From: Salegentibacter mishustinae
GTDB lineage: Bacteria > Bacteroidota > Bacteroidia > Flavobacteriales > Flavobacteriaceae
Length of the DNA stretch: 64,000 nucleotides
Direction of reading: 5' to 3'
Assembly: GCF_002900095.1 (NCBI RefSeq)
Contig: NZ_LLKN01000002.1
Coordinates: 1,364,001 to 1,428,000 of the forward strand
Made by a program: the position numbers and the translations under genes. Positions within the stretch are counted from its first letter, which is position 1; the number at the start of each line of letters is the position of its first letter. This document shows positions 35,301 to 43,898 of this stretch, piece after piece. Under the pieces are notes generated by a model, which was given only the letters and a program-made list of their open reading frames with translations, made no database searches and was not told the origin of the DNA.

Positions 35301-37363
35301 TAAATCGTAATGATCAGGAAATGATTTTAAGCGATGAACTTTCGTATTCAGATAAAAATCATATTGGGTTACAATTTAATAATTTCAATTTGGGAGTTTT
35401 GCTTAATTACATTAATCCTGAAGAAAAACTTGCCACAGGCCAATTAAACGGACACCTGGTTTTTGAAGATCCTTTACAGAAAATTGGGATTTTAGCAGGC
35501 CTGGAAATAAATCAACTAAACGTAATGGAGGTTCCTTTAGGCCAGCTAAGCTTAAATTCTACCCCAAAAGCCGATTTTCAATATAATGTTGGTCTTGCGA
35601 TAAAAGGAGAAAATGTAGATTTGGATATGGACGGTGATATCCAGGCCTTGGATTCTACCACTGTGGTAGATATGAATATGGATATTAATAAGATTAGTAT
35701 GAAAACCCTGGAAGGATTTTCTATGGGTGCCATAACCAATGGAGAAGGTAGCCTTTCGGGTAATTTAACTCTTGGGGGTACAACCACAGAACCAGAATAC
35801 AATGGGGAGCTTAAATTTGACCAGGCTAAATTTAGAGTAGCTTTATTAAATGCTCCGTTCACATTTCCGTCAGAAACATTAGAATTTGATAACAAGGGAG
35901 TTTATTTTAATGAATTTAGGGTGGAGGATAAAGATTCCAATTCGTTTGTAGTAAATGGCGAAGTGCTTATAGATAACCTGCTTAATCCTGTATTCGATCT
36001 TGATCTAAGAGCTAGAAACTTTCAGGTACTAAATTCTACAAAAGAAGACAATGAGCTCTTCTACGGAACCGCCACCTTTGATGCCGATGCCACACTTACC
36101 GGAGATCTTAATGTCCCAAACCTAGATATGGATATTACCATAGGTTCTAATACCGACTTTACCTATGTAATGCCGGAAGAGGAACTGGCAATGCAGGAAA
36201 GGGATGGTATCGTGATCTTTACAAACAGGGAAGATCCAGATGATATTTTAACCGGAAATGAGGAAGAAGAATCGGCTACGCTTACGGGGTATAACATTAA
36301 CGCACTAATCAATATCAATGAAGAAGCTGCTTTTAATATTATAATAGACGAGCAAACCGGTGATACTTTCAGAGTTAAAGGGGATGGAGAATTAGATTTT
36401 AATATTTCTCCTAACGGAAGAATGACGCTGGCAGGCCGTTATACGATGAGCGGTGGTCATTATGAAATGAGTCTTTATAATTTAGTAAAAAGAAGATTTG
36501 AAATTGCCGAAGGTAGCCGTATTACCTGGGCAGGAGATCCTTTTGATGCTACTTTAGATGTGAGCGCTATTTACCGGGTAGAAACTTCACCTGCATCCCT
36601 TATGGCTACCGGTGAAGGCAACCAGTTTAGACGGGAATTACCATTTTTAGTCTATCTAAATGTAGATGGTGAATTAATGCAACCTAAATTATCTTTTGGC
36701 CTCCAAATGCCCGATGATGAAAGAGGTGCAGGTGGGGGAGCTGTTTATGGAAGATTGCAACAGCTTAATTCTCAGGAAGCCGAGTTAAATAAACAGGTCT
36801 TTTCCTTATTGGTTTTGAATCGCTTCTATCCATCCTCCAATAATGCGGGAGACAGCGGTGGAAATTTATCGATTGCCCGAGACAATCTAAACCAGGCTTT
36901 GGTCGATCAATTAAATATGTTTTCCGATAAATTATTGGGAGACACCGGTATACAACTTAATTTTGGCGTAGATAGCTATACCGATTACCAGGGAAGTACT
37001 GCAACGCAGCGCACCCAGGTTGATATAGAAGCCCAAAAGTCTTTACTTGACGATCGTTTAATTGTGAGTGTAGGTAGCGAGGTAGGCGTCCAGAGGGGCA
37101 ATAGGCCGGGAGAAGAAGCCAGCCCGTTAATAGGAAATGTAAGTATTGAATATTTACTTACCGAAAATGGCCGTTTTAGATTAAAAGGTTTTAGAAGAAA
37201 TGAATTTGAAAATGTTATAGATGGGCAGCTCATTGTTAGCGGAATAGCCTTTATTTTTACCCGCGAATTCAATGAATTTCAAGAATTATGGGATAATTTC
37301 TTTTTAAAAGAAGAGGAAGAAGAAAATTCAACCGAAAATAACGAGAGGGAAAATAATGAATAA
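32372..37363 (+). CDS. tamB: TamB-like translocation and assembly module protein
   Basis: 1663 aa. A lysine-rich cytosolic N-terminus (ENEKKKKKKRYR) and one TM segment (about 16-35) anchor it in the inner membrane. AsmA-like and DUF490-type beta repeats fill the periplasmic part, with IQLDGLYLEDKKGDTLVYS near the start. The last 400 residues form the TamB C-terminal domain (GEGSLSGNLTLGGTTTEP, GELDFNISPNGRMTLAGRYT, LPFLVYLNVDGELMQPKLSF). The start is a TTG with a stop two codons upstream, so it is the first available start. It lies 94 bp before the partner gene tamL. Known TamB proteins bridge the envelope, aiding outer-membrane protein insertion or lipid transport. Confidence 0.9.
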   Translation: MENEKKKKKKRYRILKVLAKFFAGLFIFIILLLLFIRSPWGQDIIKNQVVKNISSKTNTEIALDKLFITFSGNIQLDGLYLEDKKGDTLVYSRSLEADIPIWPIIQGNAISVDNLDWEGLKANIVRKDSIDGFNYEFLMEAFATDSTQTTQQSTQQDTTATQEINIGNINFKDFNITFKDDVMGIDTQISLGELILEFEKTDLEKMDFRAENASLKNTKVTYLQNKPFPVPENEEPAPMPYLVVDNFNLENVQLNYNSVPDGINANIDINEFLAEVPLMDLKTQEIEVAEIALQNSDIKLEMQTLEKSQDSTVTEPVPFTWPEWKVSVDKIDFSENHLSYMVDGAEPKKGEFNANALFLDSLNFRANNLFFKDKSAEAEVAALNFKEASGLNLNELHFNLNFKDTQSSLSELVLALNGNQLKGEASLNYNSVQELIDNYETAELSVNLPTILVDVKEAFRFQPDLKSNPYMKELASNKVSGNLKASGKLSSIGISRANFNWKNTSFSANGNIYNATNPDNISFDIPRFSAKSRKSDLTGFVSKKDLGISIPKNIQLSGNFRGSPEDLSAKAFLQTSEGDIRIDGNFTNKEEIAFKGKMSSEELQLGNLLQNESLGALNLELETTGSGSTVNTLDATLDATITSFSYNNYEINDLNITGEIENGKGDIASSYKGENLELELTSQVELDSVKPKANLNLNLKGARLQELGLASRDIRLGFKLNAEFEGNAEEYETYADFTEAVVVYDNSTYLPGDLNAHAFVRPDSTSVQISNKILDLDLKSNADPADFTAALNRHYESYFTEVDPLDTVHPVSLKLRGIIKDAPVLNEVFLSNLEQLDTINIEADFNEKERKLDALVSLPYINYYSSEIDSLEFRLNSDPDNFDFNLGFKAINSGPIAIQETDFSGSLTENKLSLDFTSIQGEERLFHVASEITKPGNNLRFHINPEDLILNKKEWNIAENNEMLVYDQEISANNFRLNRNDQEMILSDELSYSDKNHIGLQFNNFNLGVLLNYINPEEKLATGQLNGHLVFEDPLQKIGILAGLEINQLNVMEVPLGQLSLNSTPKADFQYNVGLAIKGENVDLDMDGDIQALDSTTVVDMNMDINKISMKTLEGFSMGAITNGEGSLSGNLTLGGTTTEPEYNGELKFDQAKFRVALLNAPFTFPSETLEFDNKGVYFNEFRVEDKDSNSFVVNGEVLIDNLLNPVFDLDLRARNFQVLNSTKEDNELFYGTATFDADATLTGDLNVPNLDMDITIGSNTDFTYVMPEEELAMQERDGIVIFTNREDPDDILTGNEEEESATLTGYNINALININEEAAFNIIIDEQTGDTFRVKGDGELDFNISPNGRMTLAGRYTMSGGHYEMSLYNLVKRRFEIAEGSRITWAGDPFDATLDVSAIYRVETSPASLMATGEGNQFRRELPFLVYLNVDGELMQPKLSFGLQMPDDERGAGGGAVYGRLQQLNSQEAELNKQVFSLLVLNRFYPSSNNAGDSGGNLSIARDNLNQALVDQLNMFSDKLLGDTGIQLNFGVDSYTDYQGSTATQRTQVDIEAQKSLLDDRLIVSVGSEVGVQRGNRPGEEASPLIGNVSIEYLLTENGRFRLKGFRRNEFENVIDGQLIVSGIAFIFTREFNEFQELWDNFFLKEEEEENSTENNERENNE

Positions 37364-37457
37364 AACCAGAAAGGTACTGGCTAAAAAGTGTCTTTAATAA
37401 TTGGAAGAATTATAAACTCTGGAAAAAATCAAAGCTTAAGATTGAAGTTATAAATAG

Positions 37458-39728
37458 ATGAAAATATACTTAAAATATATTATGCTTGCTTGTTTAGTTC
37501 TTGTACTATTTCAGGCTTGTAATGTAAAGAAATTTGTGCCAGAGGGTAAAATGCTATACACCGGGGCAACAATTTCTATAAAAAGTGATACAACTATAAA
37601 ACAACGTTCCCAATTAAAGACCGACTTAGAATCTGTTCTAAGTCCGGAGCCTAATAGCTCATTTTTAGGAATGCAGCCAGGATTATATTTTCATTATAAA
37701 GCCCAGCGCGAGAAGCCGGGTTTTATAAATAAGTTTTTAAATAAAAAGATAGGTGAGGAGCCGGTTTATGCTAGCGATGTAGATCCTGTAAGAACAGAAG
37801 ACTTACTTAAAAACAGGCTGCAAAATCGAGGTTTCTTTTACAGTAATGTTATTTCTACGGTTAATAGGAAAGAAGAAATGAAGAAAATGAGTGTGGCTTA
37901 TTCGGTAGATGTGCCCACACCTTATTTGCTCGAAAAATATAAATTAGATTCAGACAGTCTTCAAATTTATAAGGAGATAAGTAAGAGTATAGAAAATTCG
38001 CCCCTGGAGGAAGGAATGCGGTTTGATCTTTCGACAATGAAACTAGAAAGGGAAAGAATTGATAGAGATTTAAAGGCTAAAGGATATTATAATTTTAATT
38101 CTGGCTTTCTAATTTTTGAAGCTGATACCAATCAATATGCACAAAAAAAGTTTGATCTTTTTTTAAGGTTAAAAAAAGATGTTCCTACGCCAAGTATTAT
38201 TCCTTATAAAATTAAGAGTGTTAACGTTTACCCGAATTACGAGGTAGGAACCGATAGTTCTACAACCAAAACACGTTATGCGGAAAAGAATTTTTTCCAA
38301 AAGGAACTTTTCTTTAAACCTAAACATTTAGATCCTTACCTACTTATTGAAGAAGGGCAGCTTTATGATCCTGAAACTTCCCGGAATACCGCCAGAAGGT
38401 TGGGAAATATTGGCGCCTATAAATTTGTAAATATCAATTACCAGGAAATAGATAGTCTTTCTACCGACAGTCTCGGGGTTTTAGAAACTAATATTTATTT
38501 ATCTCCTTTAAAGAAGCGCTCGTTAAGAGCAGAAGTACGGGCAGTAACTAAATCTAATGGTTTTACAGGACCAAGTTTGGCCTTAGGTTACACTAACAGG
38601 AACCTTTTTAAAGGTGGTGAAATTTTAAATATTACCGGAGATTTTGGCTATGAGTTCCAGGTTGGTGGCGGTACCCAGGCCGGTTTAAACAGTATTCAAC
38701 TAGGGCTGGAAGGTGATCTAATTTTTCCCAGGATGTTATTTCCTATCGATATCAACGAAAACTGGTTTTCGTACTCTATCCCTAAAACTAAGACCAGTTT
38801 AGGCTTAGATTACCTTAGCCGGAGTCAATTATTTAGCCTCGGTTCGGTATCGGCTAAATTTGGTTATATCTGGAATGCTAATCGCTACGTTACCCACGAG
38901 TTTAATCCTGTTTCGGTAAATTATGTAAACCTGGGACAAACCAGTCAGGAATTTGAGCAAATCCTTAGAGATAATCCATTTTTACAGAACAGTTTTAACC
39001 AGGAGTTTATTTCAGGTTTAACTTATTCTTTCACTTATAACGGACTTATTGATGAAAATAAAACGCATCAGTTTTTTCTGAATTCAACCTTAGATGTAGC
39101 CGGAAATTTAGTGGACGCTATTAGCGGTCATAGCGAAGAAGATCCGCAAACATTTTTAGGATTGAGATATGCCCAATATGCAAAAGCCGATATAGATTTG
39201 AGGTATCACTTAAAAACAGGAAAGGATTCAAAAATAGCTTCAAGGCTATTCGCCGGTTATGGTTTACCTTATGGGAATTCTGATGTTTTACCATTTACCA
39301 AACAGTATTTTGCCGGAGGACCATATAGTGTTAGAGCTTTTAATATCCGCTCTTTAGGTCCCGGAACTTACGAACCGGAAGGTGAAGATGGTGCTTTTTT
39401 TGACCAAGCCGGGAATATAAGGTTAGAAGCAAATCTTGAATATCGCTTTCCACTTTTTCCATATTTATACGGTGCTGTTTTTGCCGATGCCGGAAATGTT
39501 TGGTACACAGGAGAAAATAGTACGTTAGATGGTGGCGAATTCAGTAAAGATTTTATGAATGAATTAGGTATTGGTACCGGGTTTGGCTTAAGGGTAGATA
39601 TTCAAAGTTTTGTGATTCGGGTAGATCTTGCAGCACCGCTACACGATCCTGCTTTAGCTGAAGGTGAGCGTTGGGAGTTTGATTATGCAAATCCCGTGTT
39701 GAATTTTGCTATTGGATATCCTTTTTAA
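37458..39728 (+). CDS. tamL: TamL-like lipidated BamA/TamA-family outer-membrane protein
   Basis: 756 aa. The lipobox FQAC (Cys21) predicts a lipid anchor, a feature of the Bacteroidota TamA relative. POTRA-like domains cover about 30-370 (VKKFVPEGKMLYTGATISI, then DLLKNRLQNRGFFYSNVIS). The Omp85 barrel follows, with RNLFKGGEILNITGDFGYE, the PFTKQYFAGGPYSVRAFNIR segment (the lid-lock VRGF equivalent) and GLRVDIQSFVIRVDLAAP at the end. With TamB it forms a two-membrane assembly or transport module. A paired-hairpin repeat follows the stop. Confidence 0.9.
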   Translation: MKIYLKYIMLACLVLVLFQACNVKKFVPEGKMLYTGATISIKSDTTIKQRSQLKTDLESVLSPEPNSSFLGMQPGLYFHYKAQREKPGFINKFLNKKIGEEPVYASDVDPVRTEDLLKNRLQNRGFFYSNVISTVNRKEEMKKMSVAYSVDVPTPYLLEKYKLDSDSLQIYKEISKSIENSPLEEGMRFDLSTMKLERERIDRDLKAKGYYNFNSGFLIFEADTNQYAQKKFDLFLRLKKDVPTPSIIPYKIKSVNVYPNYEVGTDSSTTKTRYAEKNFFQKELFFKPKHLDPYLLIEEGQLYDPETSRNTARRLGNIGAYKFVNINYQEIDSLSTDSLGVLETNIYLSPLKKRSLRAEVRAVTKSNGFTGPSLALGYTNRNLFKGGEILNITGDFGYEFQVGGGTQAGLNSIQLGLEGDLIFPRMLFPIDINENWFSYSIPKTKTSLGLDYLSRSQLFSLGSVSAKFGYIWNANRYVTHEFNPVSVNYVNLGQTSQEFEQILRDNPFLQNSFNQEFISGLTYSFTYNGLIDENKTHQFFLNSTLDVAGNLVDAISGHSEEDPQTFLGLRYAQYAKADIDLRYHLKTGKDSKIASRLFAGYGLPYGNSDVLPFTKQYFAGGPYSVRAFNIRSLGPGTYEPEGEDGAFFDQAGNIRLEANLEYRFPLFPYLYGAVFADAGNVWYTGENSTLDGGEFSKDFMNELGIGTGFGLRVDIQSFVIRVDLAAPLHDPALAEGERWEFDYANPVLNFAIGYPF

Positions 39729-39764
39729 TCCCTCCAAAGGGTTTAGTAGTACGAGGTTTCCTCG
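39727..39764. repeat. Paired-hairpin dispersed repeat, copy 1
   Basis: A CCCTCCAAAGGG-type hairpin (within 39727-39745) is followed by CGAGG...CCTCG (39752-39764). A close copy lies at 45081-45119. Both are directly downstream of plus-strand stops, so they may end transcripts. Confidence 0.6.
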
Positions 39765-39834
39765 AAACTTTGCAAATCTTTTACCTAATTATAGCTCTGG
39801 GTTACCCCCTAAATTCTTAATTTATTGTTGAAAA

Positions 39835-40407
39835 ATGCACCAGGAAATACTAAAACACGTTACTTCAAAAATTGAACTTTCTAAGGAGGAACAGCGTGAA
39901 TTTGTAGGAATTCTCACCGAAAAGAATATTGCTAAAAAAGAAATCTTAATTGCACCCGGGCAGGCCGTAGATTGCGAATATTACGTGGTTAAGGGGTGTT
40001 TAAAGGCTTACTATCTCGACAAAAATGGTAATAAGCATATTATTCAATTTGCTTTAGAAGATTGGTGGATAAGCGATTTTGAAGCTTTCTTCGGAAATTA
40101 CCCCGCACAGTTATATGTGGAAGCCATAGAAGATTCGGTGCTTTTGGGGCTTCATCGCGATACGCTTGAAACCTTATATAAAAGGATTCCAAAATTTGAA
40201 CGTTTTTTCAGAATAAAAACTACTAATGCCTTTGTAGCTTTAAGAAGTAGAATTTTATCTTCTCTTCAAAAAAATAACAAAGAGCGTTACCTTGAATTTT
40301 GTCAAAAATACCCAGAGATCGAGACTCGGGTACCTAATTACCAAATAGCAAATTACTTGGGTATAAAACCTGAAAGTTTAAGCCGACTTAGAAAGGAGCT
40401 TTTTTAG
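39835..40407 (+). CDS. Crp/Fnr-family transcriptional regulator
   Basis: 190 aa. An N-terminal cyclic-nucleotide-binding-like beta-roll (KEILIAPGQAVDCEYYVVKG, then FALEDWWISDFEAFFG) and a C-terminal winged-helix DNA-binding part (RVPNYQIANYLGIKPESLSR) match the short Bacteroidota Crp/Fnr type. The ligand residues of Crp for cAMP are not obvious, and no Cys cluster for Fe-S is present, so the signal is unknown. It lies 224 bp upstream of an Old Yellow Enzyme gene on the same strand and may regulate it. Confidence 0.88.
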   Translation: MHQEILKHVTSKIELSKEEQREFVGILTEKNIAKKEILIAPGQAVDCEYYVVKGCLKAYYLDKNGNKHIIQFALEDWWISDFEAFFGNYPAQLYVEAIEDSVLLGLHRDTLETLYKRIPKFERFFRIKTTNAFVALRSRILSSLQKNNKERYLEFCQKYPEIETRVPNYQIANYLGIKPESLSRLRKELF

Positions 40408-40514
40408 TTTAATAATATAATCGGTCTAGGAAAAGCGCATCAGTTCGAATCTCCCGATTTCTCACGACTAAAAAAACAGGTCTTTAAACTATAAAGCTTA
40501 GCAAGAACTTAGCT

Positions 40515-40545
40515 TAACATATCTTAACAGCTGCTACTAACATAT
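40515..40545. promoter_or_regulatory. Direct repeat TAACATAT x2 upstream of the ene-reductase
   Basis: TAACATAT occurs at 40515-40522 and 40538-40545, 23 bp apart, in the 224-bp gap between the Crp/Fnr gene and the ene-reductase gene. A TTTACTTTAG -7-like region follows at about 40569. It could be an operator; not proven. Confidence 0.25.
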
Positions 40546-40631
40546 ATCAACAAATTTCTCCCTCCTTTAATTTACTTTAGCGCTGAAAAAATTGCTAAGA
40601 AAAAGATTAATAAATTTAATTTTATAAAACT

Positions 40632-41744
40632 ATGAGTAAAGAACAAGCTTTATTACAATCATATAATTTAAACGGATTAGAACTTCCGAATAGAGTGGTA
40701 ATGGCTCCAATGACGAGAAGTAGAGCCGATAATCCTGAAAATGCACCTATTGAAGGCCTGCATGATGTTTATTATACCCAAAGAGCTTCTGCCGGCCTAA
40801 TAATTACCGAAGGTTCTCAGGTATCTAAAGAAGCTGTAGGTTATGTGAATACGGCAGGTATTTACAGTAAAGAACAGGTGCAAGGCTGGAAAATGGTAAA
40901 TAAAAAGGTGCACGAGGCTAAAGGCCGAATGTTCATTCAGCTTTGGCACGTAGGCAGAATGTCTCATCCGGATTTTCATAATGGAGATTTGCCATTATCT
41001 GCTTCAGCAATAAATCCTGAGTCACAATCTTATACCTATGAAGGCTTTAAGGATACGGTTACGCCAAAAGAAATGAGTATTGAAGATATTAAAAGAACTG
41101 TTCAGGATTTTAAAAATGCTGCCAAAAATGCTATGGAAGCAGATTTTGACGGAATTGAAATTCACTCTTCAAATGGCTATTTATTTCACCAGTTTTTCAA
41201 TGGGACTTCTAATAAAAGAAATGATGAATACGGCGGAAGTATAGAAAACCGGGCAAAAATACTTTTTGAGACAATAGATGCGATTAAAGAAGTAATGCCT
41301 GAAAATAAAATTGGTTTAAGACTGAATCCTTCTCTGCACGGAATTTTTGGGATGACGATGGATGAAGAAACCATTCCTACTTTCGATTATATTATCAAGA
41401 AGCTTAACGATTATGATCTTGCCTATTTACATTTATCAGAACCTTTTAATGATGTTTCTGAGGTACCATACGCGGTAACAGAGATCGCGAAAAGATACCG
41501 ACCAATGTATGATGGAACTTTGATGATTAATGCCGACTTTGATCAGGAATCTGGTAATAGGGTTATTGAAGAAGGTAACGCAGATCTGGTTGCTTTTGGT
41601 AAACCTTATATTTCAAACCCAGATTTAGTTGAGCGTTTCGCTGAAAACATTCCGCTTTCAGATTGGGATACAGATACTTTTTATGTTCCGGGAGCAAAGG
41701 GATATATAGATTATGAATCTAAAGCCAGAAAGCAAGAAGTTTAA
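40632..41744 (+). CDS. Old Yellow Enzyme family alkene reductase
   Basis: 370 aa, a TIM-barrel flavoprotein. LPNRVVMAPMTRSRADNPEN is the N-terminal FMN-binding start. FIQLWHVGRMSHPDF, GIEIHSSNGYLFHQFFNGTS with the catalytic His-x-x-Asn, RNDEYGGSIENRAKILFE, and DLVAFGKPYISNPDL complete the NemA-like pattern. It should reduce activated C=C bonds or nitroesters with NAD(P)H in the cytosol. A Crp/Fnr-type gene lies upstream. The next downstream sequence is a MITE-like repeat. Confidence 0.9.
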   Translation: MSKEQALLQSYNLNGLELPNRVVMAPMTRSRADNPENAPIEGLHDVYYTQRASAGLIITEGSQVSKEAVGYVNTAGIYSKEQVQGWKMVNKKVHEAKGRMFIQLWHVGRMSHPDFHNGDLPLSASAINPESQSYTYEGFKDTVTPKEMSIEDIKRTVQDFKNAAKNAMEADFDGIEIHSSNGYLFHQFFNGTSNKRNDEYGGSIENRAKILFETIDAIKEVMPENKIGLRLNPSLHGIFGMTMDEETIPTFDYIIKKLNDYDLAYLHLSEPFNDVSEVPYAVTEIAKRYRPMYDGTLMINADFDQESGNRVIEEGNADLVAFGKPYISNPDLVERFAENIPLSDWDTDTFYVPGAKGYIDYESKARKQEV

Positions 41745-41774
41745 ATTTCTATTTAATTGCAATTATTGATTATT

Positions 41775-41929
41775 AAAGAGGTTGTTTGGATTTAAGTTAA
41801 TTCGTCATTCTGAATTATTTCAGAATCTAATATTTTTGATGATTAATCATATTAGACCCCCGATGAAAATCGGGGCAGGCTCGGAAACCAAGTCAGGGTG
41901 ACGGTTTAAACTTTCCAAACAACCTCTTT
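41775..41929. repeat. MITE-like element with 16-bp terminal inverted repeats
   Basis: AAAGAGGTTGTTTGGA (41775-41790) and its exact complement (41914-41929) bound about 155 bp with no ORF. Inside lie nested pairings: CGTCA/TGACG (41803 and 41899), TCTAATAT/ATATTAGA, ATTCTGAA/TTCAGAAT, and CCCCGAT/ATCGGGG. It lies between convergent genes and would also act as a bidirectional terminator. The CGTCATTCTGAA block recalls intergenic repeats common in flavobacteria. Confidence 0.72.
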
Positions 41930-41932
41930 TTC

Positions 41933-42946
41933 TTAAAATGAAATCACATTCTTCCCAATAGATTTCCCTGATTCCTGCAGGCTATGAACTTCTTTAAAAG
42001 ATTCGGGATCTAAACCTAGAAAAGTTTTATTAAGCGTAGTTTCAATGGTTTCTTCTTCTAAAAGCTTTGAAATTCTTTCCAGGATTTCGTGTTGCTTATG
42101 CATATCTGGAGTTTGAAATTTTGCCCGGGTAAACATCAATTCCCAATGAAAAGCCACACTTTTATTTTTCAGTTTATTTAGATCTACCGTGTTTTTAGTT
42201 TCCACAATAGAGCAAATATTTCCCTGTGGTTTTATGAGGCTTGCCATAGCATCCCAGTGCATATCGGTATCAGAAAAATTCAGGATATAATCTACATTTT
42301 CATATCCTTTTGCCTTCATTTCTTCCTCCAGATTTTTATGATTTACAATCACATCAGCACCCATATTTCTACACCAGGCTTCTGTTTCATTTCTAGAAGC
42401 GGTAGCGATCACATTAAATTTAGTGAGTTTCTTTAAAAGTTGAATAGCAATAGAACCAACGCCGCCGGCGCCACCAAGAACAAGAATATCCTGGTTTTCT
42501 CCTGAATTTTCTTCAATATTCAAGCGTTCAAAAATGCATTCCCAGGCTGTGAGTGAGGTTAGGGGCATAGCAGCGGCTTCTTCAAAAGAAATATTTTTAG
42601 GTTTATGCCCGGCTATATTTTCATTGACCAGCTGAAATTCGGCATTACATCCGGGCCTGTCTATTTCCCCTGCATAATAAACTTCGTCTCCTTGTTTGAA
42701 TTTGGTGACTTTATTACCAACCCGTTCTACAATTCCGGCAGCATCCCATCCAACGATTTTTGGCTCTTCCAGTTCCTTATCTTTAGCAGCATTCTGCCTC
42801 ACTTTAAAATCTACAGGATTAACCGAAACGGCTTTGATTCTTACTAAAAGATCTGACTCGCCCGGTTTGGGTTCTTCGGTATTAAATTCAATAAAACTAT
42901 CAGGATGATCTATGGGGTGTGATTTTCTTATTCCTACGGCTTTCAT
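41933..42946 (-). CDS. Zinc-type alcohol dehydrogenase/quinone reductase-like MDR protein
   Basis: A 337-aa medium-chain dehydrogenase/reductase. The N-terminal GroES-like domain has RIKAVSVNPVDFKVR and VGWDAAGIVERVGNKV. The Rossmann part has ILVLGGAGGVGSIAIQLLKK near 153-172. The structural zinc cysteines are missing, so this is the zinc-independent quinone oxidoreductase-like branch (zinc-binding alcohol dehydrogenase family in name only). NADPH-dependent reduction of a quinone or enone is likely. It is a single gene, convergent with the ene-reductase across the MITE-like element. Confidence 0.85.
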   Translation of the reverse strand: MKAVGIRKSHPIDHPDSFIEFNTEEPKPGESDLLVRIKAVSVNPVDFKVRQNAAKDKELEEPKIVGWDAAGIVERVGNKVTKFKQGDEVYYAGEIDRPGCNAEFQLVNENIAGHKPKNISFEEAAAMPLTSLTAWECIFERLNIEENSGENQDILVLGGAGGVGSIAIQLLKKLTKFNVIATASRNETEAWCRNMGADVIVNHKNLEEEMKAKGYENVDYILNFSDTDMHWDAMASLIKPQGNICSIVETKNTVDLNKLKNKSVAFHWELMFTRAKFQTPDMHKQHEILERISKLLEEETIETTLNKTFLGLDPESFKEVHSLQESGKSIGKNVISF

Positions 42947-43043
42947 ATGCTAATTTTTAATTTCTACTTTAATTCAATTTCAATGTAAGAAATATAAAAA
43001 CCAGCGCCCAGCACTTAAGAAAACTATAAGAGATTTTAGATGT

Positions 43044-43703
43044 TTAATGTTGAAGTTTGCCACCATAGCAAAGGTCTCCGGCGTCACCAAGACCGGGTAT
43101 AATATAACCTCGATCGTTTAATTCTTTATCAATGGTAGCGATCCATAGTTTCGAATCTTCAGGGAATTCTTTCTCCAGGTGTGAAATACCTTCTTCGGCA
43201 CCAATTACGGCAACTAAATGAATTTCCTTTGGTGTCCCCATTTGCTTTAGAGCCTTCATAACATTTACGAAAGATCCACCGGTGGCCAGCATAGGATCAG
43301 CAAGAATAAGGGTTTTTCCTTCCAGGGAAGGGGAGGCCAGGTATTCTACTACGATTTCAAAATGCTCATCATTATTTGGATGATGGCGATAGGCTGAAAT
43401 AAAAGAGTTTTCGGCATCATCAAAATAATTCAATAAACCGTTGTGTAGAGGAAGACCTGCACGTAAAATTGAGCAGACCACAATTTCACTTTCCGGTAAT
43501 TGAACTTCAGAATTTCCTAGAGGAGTTTTGATATTTTTAGCAGAAAATTTTAATTGTTTACTTAGTTCGTATCCTAGAATCTCACCTAAGCGCTCAATAT
43601 TTCTGCGAAAGCGCATTCTGTCTTTTTGAATTTCTACATCTCTAAGTTGTGCCACAAATTTACCGGCTATTGAATTTTCTTCCAGAAGATGATTTACCTG
43701 CAT
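43044..43703 (-). CDS. upp: Uracil phosphoribosyltransferase
   Basis: 219 aa, close to the usual length. The PRPP loop LILADPMLATGGS and the uracil-binding C-terminus with GYIIPGLGDAGDLCYG identify UPRTase, which makes UMP from uracil and PRPP in pyrimidine salvage. VCSILRAGLPLHNGLL is the conserved middle block. It is monocistronic. deoC and deoD for nucleoside salvage lie 10 kb away and are not linked. Confidence 0.92.
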   Translation of the reverse strand: MQVNHLLEENSIAGKFVAQLRDVEIQKDRMRFRRNIERLGEILGYELSKQLKFSAKNIKTPLGNSEVQLPESEIVVCSILRAGLPLHNGLLNYFDDAENSFISAYRHHPNNDEHFEIVVEYLASPSLEGKTLILADPMLATGGSFVNVMKALKQMGTPKEIHLVAVIGAEEGISHLEKEFPEDSKLWIATIDKELNDRGYIIPGLGDAGDLCYGGKLQH

Positions 43704-43863
43704 AGTAGTTTTTAATTTTTGCTTGAATATTACGAACCAGGGTCGAATATTTTAAACTCGCTTAGAAGTGTAAAGGTAAGTAAATGTTTTGCGAATGCGT
43801 AACCAGATAAATTGCCATTTGACAATTAGTTTTAAAAGATTTTACTTTAAAGTAATTTGGTCG

Positions 43864-43871
43864 TATTTTTG
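43864..43871 (+). promoter_or_regulatory. Candidate -7 box (TATTTTTG)
   Basis: TATTTTTG matches TAnnTTTG and lies 27 bp before the ATG of the secreted 205-aa protein. A -33 TTG at the standard distance is not clear. Confidence 0.35.
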
Positions 43872-43898
43872 ATAATACAAGCTTAAAGAATTCATCTT

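Noticed and set aside
35578-35895. 105-codon minus-strand frame inside tamB
   Set aside because: It lies wholly inside a clear large CDS, with no recognisable protein pattern and no own start context.
40440-40480. TTCGAAT inside the Crp/OYE gap, as in a tRNA T-loop
   Set aside because: The flanking bases do not pair as a T-stem and no acceptor or anticodon arm is present.
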